Assembly: GCF_012395255.1 (NCBI RefSeq)
Contig: NZ_JAAZQD010000001.1
Span: 840,216-904,215 of the forward strand
Source: Oleiagrimonas citrea
GTDB lineage: Bacteria; Pseudomonadota; Gammaproteobacteria; Xanthomonadales; Rhodanobacteraceae
Length of the DNA stretch: 64,000 bases
Reading direction: 5' to 3'
A program made the position numbers and the translations under genes. The notes beneath the pieces were generated by a model. That model was not told where the DNA came from and made no database searches. It saw only the letters and a list, made by a program, of their open reading frames with translations. Positions within the stretch are counted from its first letter, which is position 1; every line of letters begins with the position of its first letter. This document shows, one piece after another, positions 38,038-47,438 of this stretch.

Positions 38038-38412
38038 ATGATCAACGAATGGCTGTTTCTGCTGGGACTCATGGCCGCGATCGGTTTGTGGCTGGCGGCC
38101 ATGCGCAACCGAGAGCGCGCGCTGCATGCCGCACGCGGCATCTGCAAGACGCAGGGCGTGCAACTGCTGGATGAGAGCGTCGGGCTGTCCGGCCTGCGCC
38201 TGCGTCGGCACGACGGTCTACCGCAATGGATGCTCCGCTATGCCTTCGAGGTCAGCCTGGACGGCCAGGATCGCCATACCGGCCACCTCTGGATGGCCGG
38301 CGGGCGCGTGACGGGATTGCACACAGGCTGGCCGCAACGAACCCTCGAAGAGGTGGCAGACCCGGATCACGCGGTCGTCGACCTGTTGCAGCGCGCGCGC
38401 AGACTGCACTGA
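38038..38412 (+). CDS. DUF3301-family membrane-anchored protein
   Basis: 124 residues. One N-terminal membrane helix (WLFLLGLMAAIGLWLAAM) is followed by a cytoplasmic domain with AARGICKTQGVQLLDESV, the DUF3301 signature. Function unknown. It lies 40 bases after nadC and converges on sspB; a GCCGCCAG/CTGGCGGC hairpin at 38414-38433 separates them. Confidence 0.8.
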   Translation: MINEWLFLLGLMAAIGLWLAAMRNRERALHAARGICKTQGVQLLDESVGLSGLRLRRHDGLPQWMLRYAFEVSLDGQDRHTGHLWMAGGRVTGLHTGWPQRTLEEVADPDHAVVDLLQRARRLH

Positions 38413-38448
38413 TGCCGCCAGGCGTCTGGCGGCGATCAGGAAAGGGAA

Positions 38449-38883
38449 TTACTTGATGACGCGCAAGTGCGGGGCACCGCGACGAGGCTTGCCCTCGCCA
38501 TCGTCACCGCTGGCCTGCTCCGAATCGGCATCCGGCGCCGATTCCACCACGCCGTCATCCGGCGGCGGCGGATCGGCATCCTCGGGAAACATCATGCCCT
38601 GACCATTTTCCTGCGCATAGATCGCCAGCACCGCCGAAACCGGAAAGCTGACGGCCTGACTCACGCCGGAGAAGCGCGCGCTGAACCCAATGCGCTCGTT
38701 GCCCAGGTCCAGGTTCGCCACCGCGCGCATGGCGATGTTCAGCACCACTTGGCCGTCCTTCACGACGTGCGGCGGCACCTGCACACCGGCGCGCGTGGCG
38801 TCGACCAGCACGTACGGGGTCAGCCCATTGTCCGTGACCCAGTCGTAGATCGCCCGCAGCAGGTACGGACGGTTGGAACTCAT
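38449..38883 (-). CDS. sspB: ClpXP protease specificity-enhancing factor SspB
   Basis: Adaptor that tethers ssrA-tagged proteins to ClpX. The N-terminal substrate-binding domain (RPYLLRAIYDWVTDNGLTPY) is conserved, then an acidic disordered linker and a C-terminal GAPHLRVIK that matches the ClpX-binding XB tail. The start MSSNRPYLL at 38883 follows family practice; a GTG at 38910 is possible. Directly downstream of sspA. Confidence 0.93.
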   Translation of the reverse strand: MSSNRPYLLRAIYDWVTDNGLTPYVLVDATRAGVQVPPHVVKDGQVVLNIAMRAVANLDLGNERIGFSARFSGVSQAVSFPVSAVLAIYAQENGQGMMFPEDADPPPPDDGVVESAPDADSEQASGDDGEGKPRRGAPHLRVIK

Positions 38884-38914
38884 GCCGTGGTTTTCGCTTG
38901 TCTTGCTCACTTGC

Positions 38915-39538
38915 TCACTCGGCCATCGCCCGTTCTTCGTCGCTCAAACTGCGAGCAAAACCCGGGCTGTGAAAAATGCGGTCGCCGTAATCCGTGATGA
39001 CCTTGCCTTCGCGACCCAGCTTCACGCCCAGCGTCTTCAGACGCCAGAGTACGGGCACCACCAGGCAATCGGCCAGGCTCAGTTCCGGATTGAGGAAATA
39101 CTTGGCGGCCTGGAACAGCGGACGCGCCGACAGCAACTGCTCGCGCAGATGCTTGCGCGCGGTCTCCGCCTTGCGGCCGCCCTGCCCGATGGTCTCGATC
39201 AGCGGCAGCCAGTCATGCTCGATACGCACCATCGCCAATCGCAAGCGCGCCCGTGACAGCGGATCGATCGGCATCAACGGTGGGTGCGGGTAACGTTCGT
39301 CCAGATACTCGCAGATCACCGACGTGTCATGCAGCACCAGATCGCGATCGACCAGCGTCGGCAGTGTGCCGTAAGGATTCAGGTCGAGCAAATCCTCCGG
39401 CAGCTTGTCTGGACTCACCTCGACCCGGTCGTAGACCACGCCCTTGGCGGCCAGCACCATGCGCACCCGATGACACTGTACCGCGTCGTTGGTGGTGAAC
39501 AGTGTCAATACGGTTCGATTGCGTACGCTAGAGACCAT
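38915..39538 (-). CDS. sspA: Stringent starvation protein A (GST-like)
   Basis: RNA-polymerase-associated protein of the glutathione-S-transferase fold, 207 residues. Thioredoxin-like N-terminal domain (TLFTTNDAVQCHRVRMVLA) and helical C-terminal domain; LNPYGTLPTLVDRDLVLHD is characteristic. GGGGAGG lies upstream of the ATG at 39538. Pairs with sspB downstream and follows petC, a common order in gammaproteobacteria. Confidence 0.93.
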   Translation of the reverse strand: MVSSVRNRTVLTLFTTNDAVQCHRVRMVLAAKGVVYDRVEVSPDKLPEDLLDLNPYGTLPTLVDRDLVLHDTSVICEYLDERYPHPPLMPIDPLSRARLRLAMVRIEHDWLPLIETIGQGGRKAETARKHLREQLLSARPLFQAAKYFLNPELSLADCLVVPVLWRLKTLGVKLGREGKVITDYGDRIFHSPGFARSLSDEERAMAE

Positions 39539-39566
39539 GGTGACCTCCCCCTCGAAGAAAACAGAT

Positions 39567-39600
39567 CGACGCCTCGGCACTCCCCCGCACCAAGGCGTCG
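39567..39600 (-). terminator. Terminator between petC and sspA
   Basis: CGACGCCT/AGGCGTCG stem around a long loop. On the minus strand it is followed by ATCTGTTTTCTTC. It would end petABC transcription, though read-through into sspAB is possible. Confidence 0.5.
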
Positions 39601-39607
39601 CCGTCGA

Positions 39608-40351
39608 TCAGTGGACGTCCTTCCAGTACTCGTGCTTGAGCAGGTACGCCAGGAACGTGAATGCAGCCAGATACAGCAGAACCCAGATGCCCATCGATTC
39701 GCGCTTCAGCGCTGCCGGTTCCGACACATAGGTCAGGAAGGCGGTCAGATCGCGCGTGGCCTCGTGGAACTGCTCCGGCGACATGCGGCCGGGCTGCTCC
39801 AGCTTGAGGTGCTCGACGACCTCGCTGCCGTCTTCCGCCTTGCCCTTCTCGGCCACCTGCAGTCCCTGCAACTCCCACAGCGGATTCGGCATCGAGGCGT
39901 TCGGGAACACGACATTGTTCCAGCCCACCGGACGCTCGGGATCCAGGTAAAAGGAGTTCAAGTAGCTGTAGACGTAGTCGGAGCCCTTTTCCGCCACCTT
40001 CAGCGAAAGATCCGGCGGTGCCTTGCCGAACCACTTCGCCGCGTCCGCCTCGTGCATCGCCGCAATGGCGTGTCCGCGGAACTTGGCGCCGGTGAAGTTG
40101 AGGTTGTTCATCACCTCTTTCTCGGTCAGGCCGAGATCCTTGGCCATGCGCGAGTAACGCATGAAGTGCAGCGAATGGCAGCCCGAACAGTAGTTGAAGT
40201 ACAGGCGCGCACCGCGCTGCAGCGAAGCCTTGTCCTTCAGATTCACGTGGGCCGACATCAGCTCGGCGCCACCCTCTGCAGCCTGCGCGGAAACCGCGCC
40301 GACCAGCAGGGAAAGCGTCAGGGCAATGGAAAAGAAAACGCGCTTAGTCAT
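39608..40351 (-). CDS. petC: Cytochrome c1 of the bc1 complex
   Basis: Heme-c subunit of ubiquinol:cytochrome c reductase, 247 residues. It has an N-terminal signal peptide ending AVSAQA, one CSGCH heme-binding motif, an axial-ligand methionine region near NASMPNPLW, and a C-terminal membrane anchor (IWVLLYLAAFTFLAYLL). The start overlaps petB by 8 bases. Confidence 0.95.
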   Translation of the reverse strand: MTKRVFFSIALTLSLLVGAVSAQAAEGGAELMSAHVNLKDKASLQRGARLYFNYCSGCHSLHFMRYSRMAKDLGLTEKEVMNNLNFTGAKFRGHAIAAMHEADAAKWFGKAPPDLSLKVAEKGSDYVYSYLNSFYLDPERPVGWNNVVFPNASMPNPLWELQGLQVAEKGKAEDGSEVVEHLKLEQPGRMSPEQFHEATRDLTAFLTYVSEPAALKRESMGIWVLLYLAAFTFLAYLLKHEYWKDVH

Positions 40352-41636
40352 GTGTCGTCACCCGTTCCGGAACCGGCTTGGTCTTTTCGAGGCCGAAGTA
40401 CGTGTAGACCCAGAGGAAGACGAAGAATCCGAAGTACACCAGCACCCAGAAACGTCCGAAGAGGTTCTCGATGGAAGTGATGTCCGCGTTCGCACCGAAG
40501 ATCATCGGAATGGCCTCGGCGGTGACTTCCGCACCGACCAGTCCCAGACTGATGAACGAGAGCGCAAACAGCGTCAGCGCCACCTTGTAGCCGGTGCCGC
40601 GATAGCGGATCGACTTGACCTGACCGCGATCGATCCACGGCGTCAGGAACAGCAGCACGATCGCGCCGAACATCGTCAGCACGCCCGGCAACTTGAACGG
40701 GATCATGCGCAGAATCGCGTAGAACGGCGTGAAGTACCACACCGGCTTGATCGCCGCGGGGGTCACCAGATGGTTGGCCGGGATGTAGTTGTCATGTTCC
40801 AGGAACCAGCCACCCATGCTCGGCGCAAAGAAAATGATGAATGCGCAGATCAGCAGGAACATTCCGACGCCGAACAGGTCCTTCACCGTGTAGTACGGAT
40901 GGAACGGGATGCCGTCCAGCGGAATGCCCTTCTCGTTCTTCTTCTTCTTGATCTCGACGCCGTCCGGATTGTTGGAACCGACCTCATGCAGCGCAGCCAG
41001 ATGCAGAACCACCAGCAGCAGCAGCACGATGGGCAGGGCCACCACGTGCAGCGAGAAGAAGCGGTTCAGCGTGGCGTCGGCTGGCGAGAAGTCGCCCATG
41101 ATCCAGTGCACCAGCGTCTCGCCGACGACCGGAATCGCGCCGAACAGCGAGATGATCACCTTGGCACCCCAGAACGACATGTTGCCCCACGGCAGCACGT
41201 AGCCCATGAAGGCCTCGGCCATCAGCACCAGGAAGATCAGCATGCCGAGGATCCACACCAGTTCGCGCGGCTTCTTGTACGAGCCGTACATCAGGCCACG
41301 GAACATGTGCAGGTACACCACGACGAAGAACATCGATGCGCCGGTGGTGTGCATGTAGCGGATCAGCCAGCCCCAGTCGACGTCGCGCATGATGTAGTAC
41401 ACGGACGCGAAGGCTTCGGAGGTTCCCGGGAACACTTCCAGCGCGCTGGGCTTGTAGAACATCGCCAGGAAGATGCCGGTCAGGATCTGGTTGACCAGCA
41501 CCAGCATCGCCAGCGACCCGAAGTAGTACATGACGTTGAAGTTCTTCGGCGCGTAGTACTCCGTCATGTGCTTGCGGTACATCGGCGCAAGCCCGGGAGC
41601 GCGCTCGTTGAACCAGCGTGCGATTGCTCCGGCCAT
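40344..41636 (-). CDS. petB: Cytochrome b of the bc1 complex
   Basis: Membrane core of the bc1 complex with eight expected helices, 430 residues. It contains the heme-ligating histidines (YMHTTGASMFF, VVYLHMFRGL, LHVVALPIVLLLLVVLHLAA) and a quinol-site PEW-type region that here reads VTPAAIKPVWYFTPFY. The start overlaps the petA stop by one base (TGATG). Confidence 0.96.
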   Translation of the reverse strand: MAGAIARWFNERAPGLAPMYRKHMTEYYAPKNFNVMYYFGSLAMLVLVNQILTGIFLAMFYKPSALEVFPGTSEAFASVYYIMRDVDWGWLIRYMHTTGASMFFVVVYLHMFRGLMYGSYKKPRELVWILGMLIFLVLMAEAFMGYVLPWGNMSFWGAKVIISLFGAIPVVGETLVHWIMGDFSPADATLNRFFSLHVVALPIVLLLLVVLHLAALHEVGSNNPDGVEIKKKKNEKGIPLDGIPFHPYYTVKDLFGVGMFLLICAFIIFFAPSMGGWFLEHDNYIPANHLVTPAAIKPVWYFTPFYAILRMIPFKLPGVLTMFGAIVLLFLTPWIDRGQVKSIRYRGTGYKVALTLFALSFISLGLVGAEVTAEAIPMIFGANADITSIENLFGRFWVLVYFGFFVFLWVYTYFGLEKTKPVPERVTTHD

Positions 41637-42265
41637 CAGGAAGCCCCCTTCGGATTGACACCAATCTGGATGTGCGTGTCATCCATGAAGTGATACGGCG
41701 GGATGACCATGTTCAACGGCGCCGGCACACCGTCGTATACACGACCGGCGATGTCGTAGCGCGATTTATGGCACGGACAGTAGAAACCGCTCTTCCAATC
41801 CGGGTCGAACGGCTCGGGCCCGACCTTCGGCTTGTAGTCCGGCACGCAACCCAGGTGGGTGCAGATGCCGATCATGACCAGCCACTCGGGCTTGATCGAA
41901 CGATGCGGATTCTTCGCGTAGGCAGGCTGCTGGCTGGTGACGTCGCAGTTCGGATCCTTCAGACGGCTTTCGACGTCCTTCGTGGTCAGCGTGGCCACCT
42001 GCTCCTTGGTGCGGTTGACCACGAACACCGGGACGCTGCGCCAACCGTAGCGGACCATCTGCCCCGACTCGACCTTGCTGATGTCGGCGACGACTGGTGC
42101 ACCGGCGGCCTTGGCGCGCGCGCTGGGTTCCCACGACTTGATGAAAGGCACGGCTGCCGCCACGACTCCTGCTCCACCCACCACGGCTGTGGTGGCAGTC
42201 AGGAACCGGCGACGACCGTGATCGACGACTTCATTCGCCATCAGGCTCTCCGGAACTTGTGCCAT
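41636..42265 (-). CDS. petA: Ubiquinol-cytochrome c reductase Rieske iron-sulfur subunit
   Basis: Rieske [2Fe-2S] protein, 209 residues. A twin-arginine-type signal anchor (GRRRFLTATTAVVGGAGVV) precedes the cluster domain with CTHLGC and CPCHKS ligand boxes. The start is MAQVPESLMA at 42265. First gene of petABC; about 164 bases separate it from the divergent protease gene. Confidence 0.96.
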   Translation of the reverse strand: MAQVPESLMANEVVDHGRRRFLTATTAVVGGAGVVAAAVPFIKSWEPSARAKAAGAPVVADISKVESGQMVRYGWRSVPVFVVNRTKEQVATLTTKDVESRLKDPNCDVTSQQPAYAKNPHRSIKPEWLVMIGICTHLGCVPDYKPKVGPEPFDPDWKSGFYCPCHKSRYDIAGRVYDGVPAPLNMVIPPYHFMDDTHIQIGVNPKGAS

Positions 42266-42429
42266 TGAGGTTAAGTTTTGGGACGCTCCCCAAAATCGCG
42301 TTAGTGTAGCGTCAGGGTCAGGTGCGTACAATCGGACCCCGCTTTCTGACTGTATACGATGCGGCTTTCAGGGTCCGGTCGATAGCGCGCAGAACGTACG
42401 TTTTCTTTCACAAGCTGTTGTCCGCACGC

Positions 42430-43665
42430 ATGAATCGAGCCGCCCACACGATTACCTTTATTGCCCGTTTCGTCGTAATCGGACTGGCGCTCGCATTCGT
42501 TATTGCATTGATTTGGCCGCAAAGCGGTGACGCATTGCGCGCCCGACTCGGGCTCGCGCCTGCCGCACCGGCATCCACCGCCCGGGCGGCCTCTGCCGGG
42601 CATCCTGCTGCGGCACCGTCGCACAATGCTCCGTCGGCACCCAGCTCCTATGCCAATGCCGTGGCGCGCGCCGCGCCGTCCGTGGTCAACATCTACGCCA
42701 ATCGCGTGGTCACCGAACAGCCGGTGCTGCGTTACTCGGACCCGTCCTTGCAGCGCATGCTGGGCGACATCCCGACGGGGCCCGCGCAGCGACGCCGCGA
42801 ACAGAATCTGGGGTCGGGCGTGATCCTCGACAGCAAGGGATACGTGCTGACGAACAACCACGTCATTGCCGGCGCGCAGAACATCCAGGTGCTGCTCTAC
42901 GACGGTCGCGTGGCCGAGGCCAGCGTGGTCGGCTCGGACCCGGACACCGATCTTGCGGTGCTGAAGGTCAACGCCAGCGACCTGCCCGCGATCCATCTCG
43001 CCAGTCGCCCGATCCGCGTCGGCGACGTGGTGCTTGCCATCGGCAATCCGTTCGGCATCGGCCAGACCGTGACCATGGGCATCATCAGCGCCATCGGTCG
43101 CCAGCTCAATGCAGTCAGTCCGGAAGATTTCATCCAGACCGACGCAGCGATCAACTTCGGCAACTCCGGCGGCGCGCTGGTCAATGCACGCGGCAACCTA
43201 GTCGGCATCAACACCGCCCTGCTCGGGCGCGCCAGCGGTGCCGAAGGCATCGGCTTCGCCATTCCGGCTTCCACGGCCAAGAATGTGCTGGATCAGATCA
43301 TCGACACGGGCCATGTCGTGCGCGGATGGCTCGGCATCGAGTACACCAGCGTGCCGATCAGCGCCAACAGCGGACTGCCGCCGGCGGCGCGCGGCGTGTG
43401 GGTGACCGATGTCTACCCCGGCGGTCCGGCCGCCGAAGCCGGCATCCACGCCGGCGACGTGCTGCTGCAGATCGGCGACAAGGACATCGTCGACCCCTCG
43501 TCGCTGCGCCACCGCGAGATCGCCATGAAACCGGGCACCAAGGTGAAAGTGTCGGGGTTGCGCGCGGGCCGTCCGTTCAGCACCACGTTGACGCTCACGC
43601 AGCGTCCGCCGCTCAGTGTGCTGGCGCCGCAACAGCAGCAGTCGCAGCAGGGGCAGAATCCATAG
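42430..43665 (+). CDS. DegS/AlgW-like membrane-anchored serine protease
   Basis: S1C-family trypsin-like protease of 411 residues. An N-terminal membrane anchor (IARFVVIGLALAFVIALIW) is followed by an Ala/Pro linker, the protease domain with catalytic triad His144 (TNNHVI), Asp174 (DTDLAVL) and Ser246 (GNSGGAL), and a single PDZ domain (about 300-390), then a Gln-rich tail. One PDZ plus a membrane anchor fits DegS/AlgW, which start the sigma-E envelope stress cascade by cutting the anti-sigma factor. Start ATG at 42430. Divergent from petABC. Confidence 0.88.
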   Translation: MNRAAHTITFIARFVVIGLALAFVIALIWPQSGDALRARLGLAPAAPASTARAASAGHPAAAPSHNAPSAPSSYANAVARAAPSVVNIYANRVVTEQPVLRYSDPSLQRMLGDIPTGPAQRRREQNLGSGVILDSKGYVLTNNHVIAGAQNIQVLLYDGRVAEASVVGSDPDTDLAVLKVNASDLPAIHLASRPIRVGDVVLAIGNPFGIGQTVTMGIISAIGRQLNAVSPEDFIQTDAAINFGNSGGALVNARGNLVGINTALLGRASGAEGIGFAIPASTAKNVLDQIIDTGHVVRGWLGIEYTSVPISANSGLPPAARGVWVTDVYPGGPAAEAGIHAGDVLLQIGDKDIVDPSSLRHREIAMKPGTKVKVSGLRAGRPFSTTLTLTQRPPLSVLAPQQQQSQQGQNP

Positions 43666-43673
43666 GGCCTGTT

Positions 43674-44645
43674 TTAGCCGGCGTGACCGGCACCGGCGGA
43701 AGCCACCGCGTCGTTGTGCTGCATGGCTTGCCGATAACGACGATGCAGCGTCGTGACGCGCTGCACGTAAACTTTGGTTTCCGCATAGGGCGGCACACCG
43801 CCGTATTTCTGCACCGCATCCGGACCGGCGTTGTACGCCGCGGCAGCCAGGCGATCGTCACCATTGAAAGTCTTCAGCAACTGCGCCAGGTAACGCGCGC
43901 CGCCCTCGATGTTCTGCGTGGCATCGAACGCATCGTGCACGCCCATGTCGCTGGCCGTGGCGGGCATCAACTGCATCAATCCCTGCGCCCCCTTGGCCGA
44001 GACCGCGCGCGGATTGAACGCACTCTCGGCGTGAATGATCGCGCGCAGCAGCGCCGGATCGACGCCATAGCGACTCGCCGCCAGCCGGATCGCGCTGGCA
44101 TAGACCGACAACCGCAATGGCACGCGGGACCAGTCAATACGCGAATGCACATCGCAGGCCGCGCAGGTGGCGATGTAGGTGAACAACGTCCGGGTGCGCG
44201 CATGCCGCGCCTTCTTTCCGCGCGGGCGCACGTTCGTGTATTCGATGCTGCCGTCGGCGTGTACCACCTTGTAGACCGCGCCGCGCAGAACACGCACACC
44301 CGCCTGCTTGTCGGCAGCGGGCAGCGAGGGTGCCTTGGCCGCCGTCCCCTCGCGATACTGCCACCCGGCCGCAGCTTTACTAGCGGACTTCTTCGCGGCC
44401 GGCGCATGCCGCGAAACCTTGTCATCCGCCAGCCGGATGCGGTGACAATCGCGATATCCCGCCTTGCTGGTGGTGAAGACCGTTTCGCCACTGGTGCCGG
44501 TGCAGCGGTACATGTTCGTCGCCTGCGCCGGCAGCGTCCACACGCACGCGAGCAGAAGCACCGCCTGCAGCAGACGACGACAACGAAGCGAGAAAAGGGG
44601 GGCCGGGCGGCCGCCGCTTCCCCCATGGCGAACGGCAGTGACCAT
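43674..44645 (-). CDS. Lytic transglycosylase with DUF4124-like N-terminal domain
   Basis: Periplasmic peptidoglycan-cleaving enzyme, 323 residues. N-terminal signal peptide (LLQAVLLLACVWTLPAQA), a DUF4124-like segment (MYRCTGTSGETVFTT), a linker, and a C-terminal SLT domain with catalytic Glu in AIIHAESAFNP, then GLMQLMPATA and AYNAGPDAV. The start is the ATG at 44645. It ends 8 bases from the convergent protease gene. Confidence 0.87.
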   Translation of the reverse strand: MVTAVRHGGSGGRPAPLFSLRCRRLLQAVLLLACVWTLPAQATNMYRCTGTSGETVFTTSKAGYRDCHRIRLADDKVSRHAPAAKKSASKAAAGWQYREGTAAKAPSLPAADKQAGVRVLRGAVYKVVHADGSIEYTNVRPRGKKARHARTRTLFTYIATCAACDVHSRIDWSRVPLRLSVYASAIRLAASRYGVDPALLRAIIHAESAFNPRAVSAKGAQGLMQLMPATASDMGVHDAFDATQNIEGGARYLAQLLKTFNGDDRLAAAAYNAGPDAVQKYGGVPPYAETKVYVQRVTTLHRRYRQAMQHNDAVASAGAGHAG

Positions 44646-44827
44646 GCGCCAAGTGTGCGCTTTCACTGGTATTTTGCCAAGTGCAGCCGATCACGCTTCG
44701 CGCACGGCATGAGCGCTTCGGGGTCGAGGGGAGCCGCAACGCGCGAACCCGCACACGATGCCGCCACTGGCGGAGCCTGTGCACCCGGCGTACACTGCGC
44801 TGTTCACTGATAACCCATTGAATCGCC

Positions 44828-46174
44828 ATGAGCGGCAAGCTTTTCATCAAGACCCACGGCTGCCAGATGAACGAGTACGACTCGACCAAGATGGTCGACG
44901 TACTGAAGGCCGCCCACGGGCTGGAACTGACCGACGATGCCTCCGAGGCCGACGTCATCCTGATCAACACCTGCTCGATCCGCGAGAAGGCGCAGGAGAA
45001 GGTGTTCAGCCAGCTCGGCCGCTGGAAGCAGCTCAAGGCGAAGAATGACAAGGTCGTGATCGGCGTCGGCGGCTGCGTGGCCAGCCAGGAAGGCGACGCC
45101 ATCGTCAAGCGCGCGCCGTTTGTCGATCTGGTGTTCGGCCCGCAGACGCTGCACCGCCTGCCGGAGATGATCGAGTCGAGCCGCCGCGAACGTCAGCCGC
45201 AAGTCGACATCTCCTTCCCCGAGATCGAGAAGTTCGACGCGATGCCCGAGCCGCGCGCCGAAGGCCCGACCGCGTTCGTGTCGATCATGGAAGGCTGCTC
45301 CAAATACTGCAGCTACTGCGTGGTGCCCTACACCCGCGGCGAGGAAATCTCGCGCCCGTTCGACGACGTGGTCGGCGAAGTCGCGATGCTCGCCGAGCAG
45401 GGCGTGAAAGAAGTGAACCTGCTGGGCCAGAACGTCAACGCCTATCGCGGCCCGATGCACGACGGCGGCATCGCCGACCTGGCACTGTTGATCCACGCCA
45501 TCGCCGAGATCGACGGCATCGGTCGCATCCGCTTCACCACCTCGCATCCGGTCGAGTTCTCCGACTCGCTGATCGAGGCCTACGCCAACGTACCCAAGCT
45601 GGCCAACTACCTGCACCTGCCCGTGCAAGCCGGCTCCGACCGCATCCTGGCGGCGATGAAGCGCGGCTACACCGCGCTGGAGTACAAGCAGCGCATCCGC
45701 AAACTGCGCCAGGCGCGTCCGGACATCTCCATCAGCTCGGACTTCATCGTCGGCTTCCCCGGCGAGACCGACCGCGACTTCGAGCAGACCATGAAGCTGA
45801 TCGAGGACATCGGCTTCGACAACAGCTTCTCCTTCATCTACTCGCGTCGCCCTGGCACGCCGGCCAGCAACCTGCCCGACGACACCACCGACGCGGTCAA
45901 GAGCGAACGCCTGCAGCGCCTCCAGGCCGCCATCAACGCCAACGCCAAGACCATCAGCGAAGGCATGGTCGGCACGGTGCAGACGGTGCTGGTCGAAGGC
46001 CCGAGCAAGAAGAGCCCGAACGAGATGACCGGCCGCACCGAGAACATGCGCTTCGTCAACTTCCCCGGCGACGCACGCATGAAGGGCCAGTTCGTCGACG
46101 TGCTCATCACCGAAGCCATGGCCAACTCACTGCGCGGACGCGTGCATCTGGGCGACGACCAGCAGGTCGCCTGA
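44828..46174 (+). CDS. miaB: tRNA-2-methylthio-N6-dimethylallyladenosine synthase
   Basis: Radical-SAM methylthiotransferase that converts i6A37 to ms2i6A37 in tRNAs reading UNN codons. Three N-terminal auxiliary-cluster cysteines ([23 protein letters not shown]), the radical-[11 protein letters not shown] motif, and a C-terminal TRAM-like domain are present. 448 residues, close to the family length. Confidence 0.96.
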   Translation: MSGKLFIKTHGCQMNEYDSTKMVDVLKAAHGLELTDDASEADVILINTCSIREKAQEKVFSQLGRWKQLKAKNDKVVIGVGGCVASQEGDAIVKRAPFVDLVFGPQTLHRLPEMIESSRRERQPQVDISFPEIEKFDAMPEPRAEGPTAFVSIMEGCSKYCSYCVVPYTRGEEISRPFDDVVGEVAMLAEQGVKEVNLLGQNVNAYRGPMHDGGIADLALLIHAIAEIDGIGRIRFTTSHPVEFSDSLIEAYANVPKLANYLHLPVQAGSDRILAAMKRGYTALEYKQRIRKLRQARPDISISSDFIVGFPGETDRDFEQTMKLIEDIGFDNSFSFIYSRRPGTPASNLPDDTTDAVKSERLQRLQAAINANAKTISEGMVGTVQTVLVEGPSKKSPNEMTGRTENMRFVNFPGDARMKGQFVDVLITEAMANSLRGRVHLGDDQQVA

Positions 46175-46200
46175 AGTCCCGTACCAGAAAGAAGTTGGTC

Positions 46201-46277
46201 GTCATCCCGGCGCAAGCCGGGATCCAGCGACGGGTTCCGAAGCGAAGGCACTGGGTTCCGGCTTGCGCCGGGATGAC
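46201..46277. repeat. REP/BIME-like inverted repeat
   Basis: Perfect 20-base inverted arms at 46201-46220 and 46258-46277 (GTCATCCCGGCG.. and its complement) around a 37-base centre. The arm sequence resembles interspersed repeats common in Xanthomonadales and related genomes. It sits between miaB and the convergent ABC permease and would fold into a long hairpin; only one copy is seen in this window. Confidence 0.75.
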
Positions 46278-46325
46278 GGTACAAACAGGTGGCGATCCAA
46301 TCTGGACACCACGTTCGAACTGCCG

Positions 46326-47438
46326 CTAATCCAGCCGCTTGCGGAACTGCGCAATCGCCACGGTCATCATGACCGCGGTAAAGCCGACCAGCGCCAGCAC
46401 GTCCGGCCACAGCTCCCACAGCCCCGCGCCGCGCAGCATCACGCCGCGGATCAGGCGCAGGAAATGCGTCAGCGGCAGCACCTCGGCGATCCATTGCGCC
46501 ACCTTCGGCATGCCGGCGAACGGGAACATGAAGCCCGATAGCAGGATCGACGGCAGGAACACGAAGATCATCATCTGCGTGGCCTGGAACTGCGACTTGG
46601 CCTTGGTCGAAATCAGCAGACCCAGCGCAAGGTTGGCGACGATCAGCAGGATCGCGGCAACGAACACGTCGACCAGCCAGCCGCGCACCGGCACCGCGAA
46701 CAGCCACACGCCCAGCGCCAGAATCAGGCAGGTCTGCACCAGGCCGATGATGACGTACGGCAGCACCTTGCCCACCATCAGCTCGCTGCGCGTGAGCGGC
46801 GTGGCGATCAGCAGCTCCATATTGCCGCGCTCGCGTTCGCGCACGATGGCGATGGCGGTGAACAGCACCATGGTCATGGTCAGGATCACACCGATCAGGC
46901 CGGGCACGATGTTGACCGCCGAGCGCCGCTCCGGGTTGTAGAAGGCGACCACACGGATGCGTCCTTCCCGTGGCGTGCTGGTCGGCGGGGCGCGCAGGTC
47001 GGGCAACGTGTCGTCGGTGATCGGCACCTGCGCCAGCTGCCGCGCCGCGCTCTGCACCGCGGTGTCGCTGCCGTCGACCAGAATCTGCGCCACCGCGCGT
47101 CCCTCCGCGCGACGCCGTTCGTAGTCGCGCGGAATCACGATGCCGACACTGATGCGCCCTTTGCGCAACAGCGTCATCAGCTGTTCGGGCGTGTCCGCGC
47201 GCGCGGTGGCCTTGATGACGCCGGTCGCCAACATATCCATGACCAGCGCGCGCGAAGCGCTGGTATGCGCCTGATCCACGATGCCCGCGTCCAGACCGCG
47301 CAGATTCAGATTGATGGCGTAGCCGAACAGGATCAGCTGGAAGATGGGAATGCCCAGGATCATCGCCAGCGTGATGCGGTCGCGACGCATCTGGCGCAGC
47401 TCCTTGAGGACGATGGCCCAGAGCCGGCGCATGTTCAT
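46326..47438 (-). CDS. ABC-2-type transporter permease (YbhR/YhhJ-like)
   Basis: Inner-membrane permease of 370 residues with one N-terminal helix, a large periplasmic domain, and a C-terminal five-helix ABC-2 membrane block (NIVPGLIGVILTMTMVLFTA; RERERGNMELLIATPL is the conserved coupling loop). Its start overlaps the ATPase gene by 4 bases. It is the last of four overlapping genes that resemble the E. coli cecR-ybhGFSR drug/cation efflux operon. A single permease gene is present, so the pump may be a homodimer. Confidence 0.87.
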   Translation of the reverse strand: MNMRRLWAIVLKELRQMRRDRITLAMILGIPIFQLILFGYAINLNLRGLDAGIVDQAHTSASRALVMDMLATGVIKATARADTPEQLMTLLRKGRISVGIVIPRDYERRRAEGRAVAQILVDGSDTAVQSAARQLAQVPITDDTLPDLRAPPTSTPREGRIRVVAFYNPERRSAVNIVPGLIGVILTMTMVLFTAIAIVRERERGNMELLIATPLTRSELMVGKVLPYVIIGLVQTCLILALGVWLFAVPVRGWLVDVFVAAILLIVANLALGLLISTKAKSQFQATQMMIFVFLPSILLSGFMFPFAGMPKVAQWIAEVLPLTHFLRLIRGVMLRGAGLWELWPDVLALVGFTAVMMTVAIAQFRKRLD

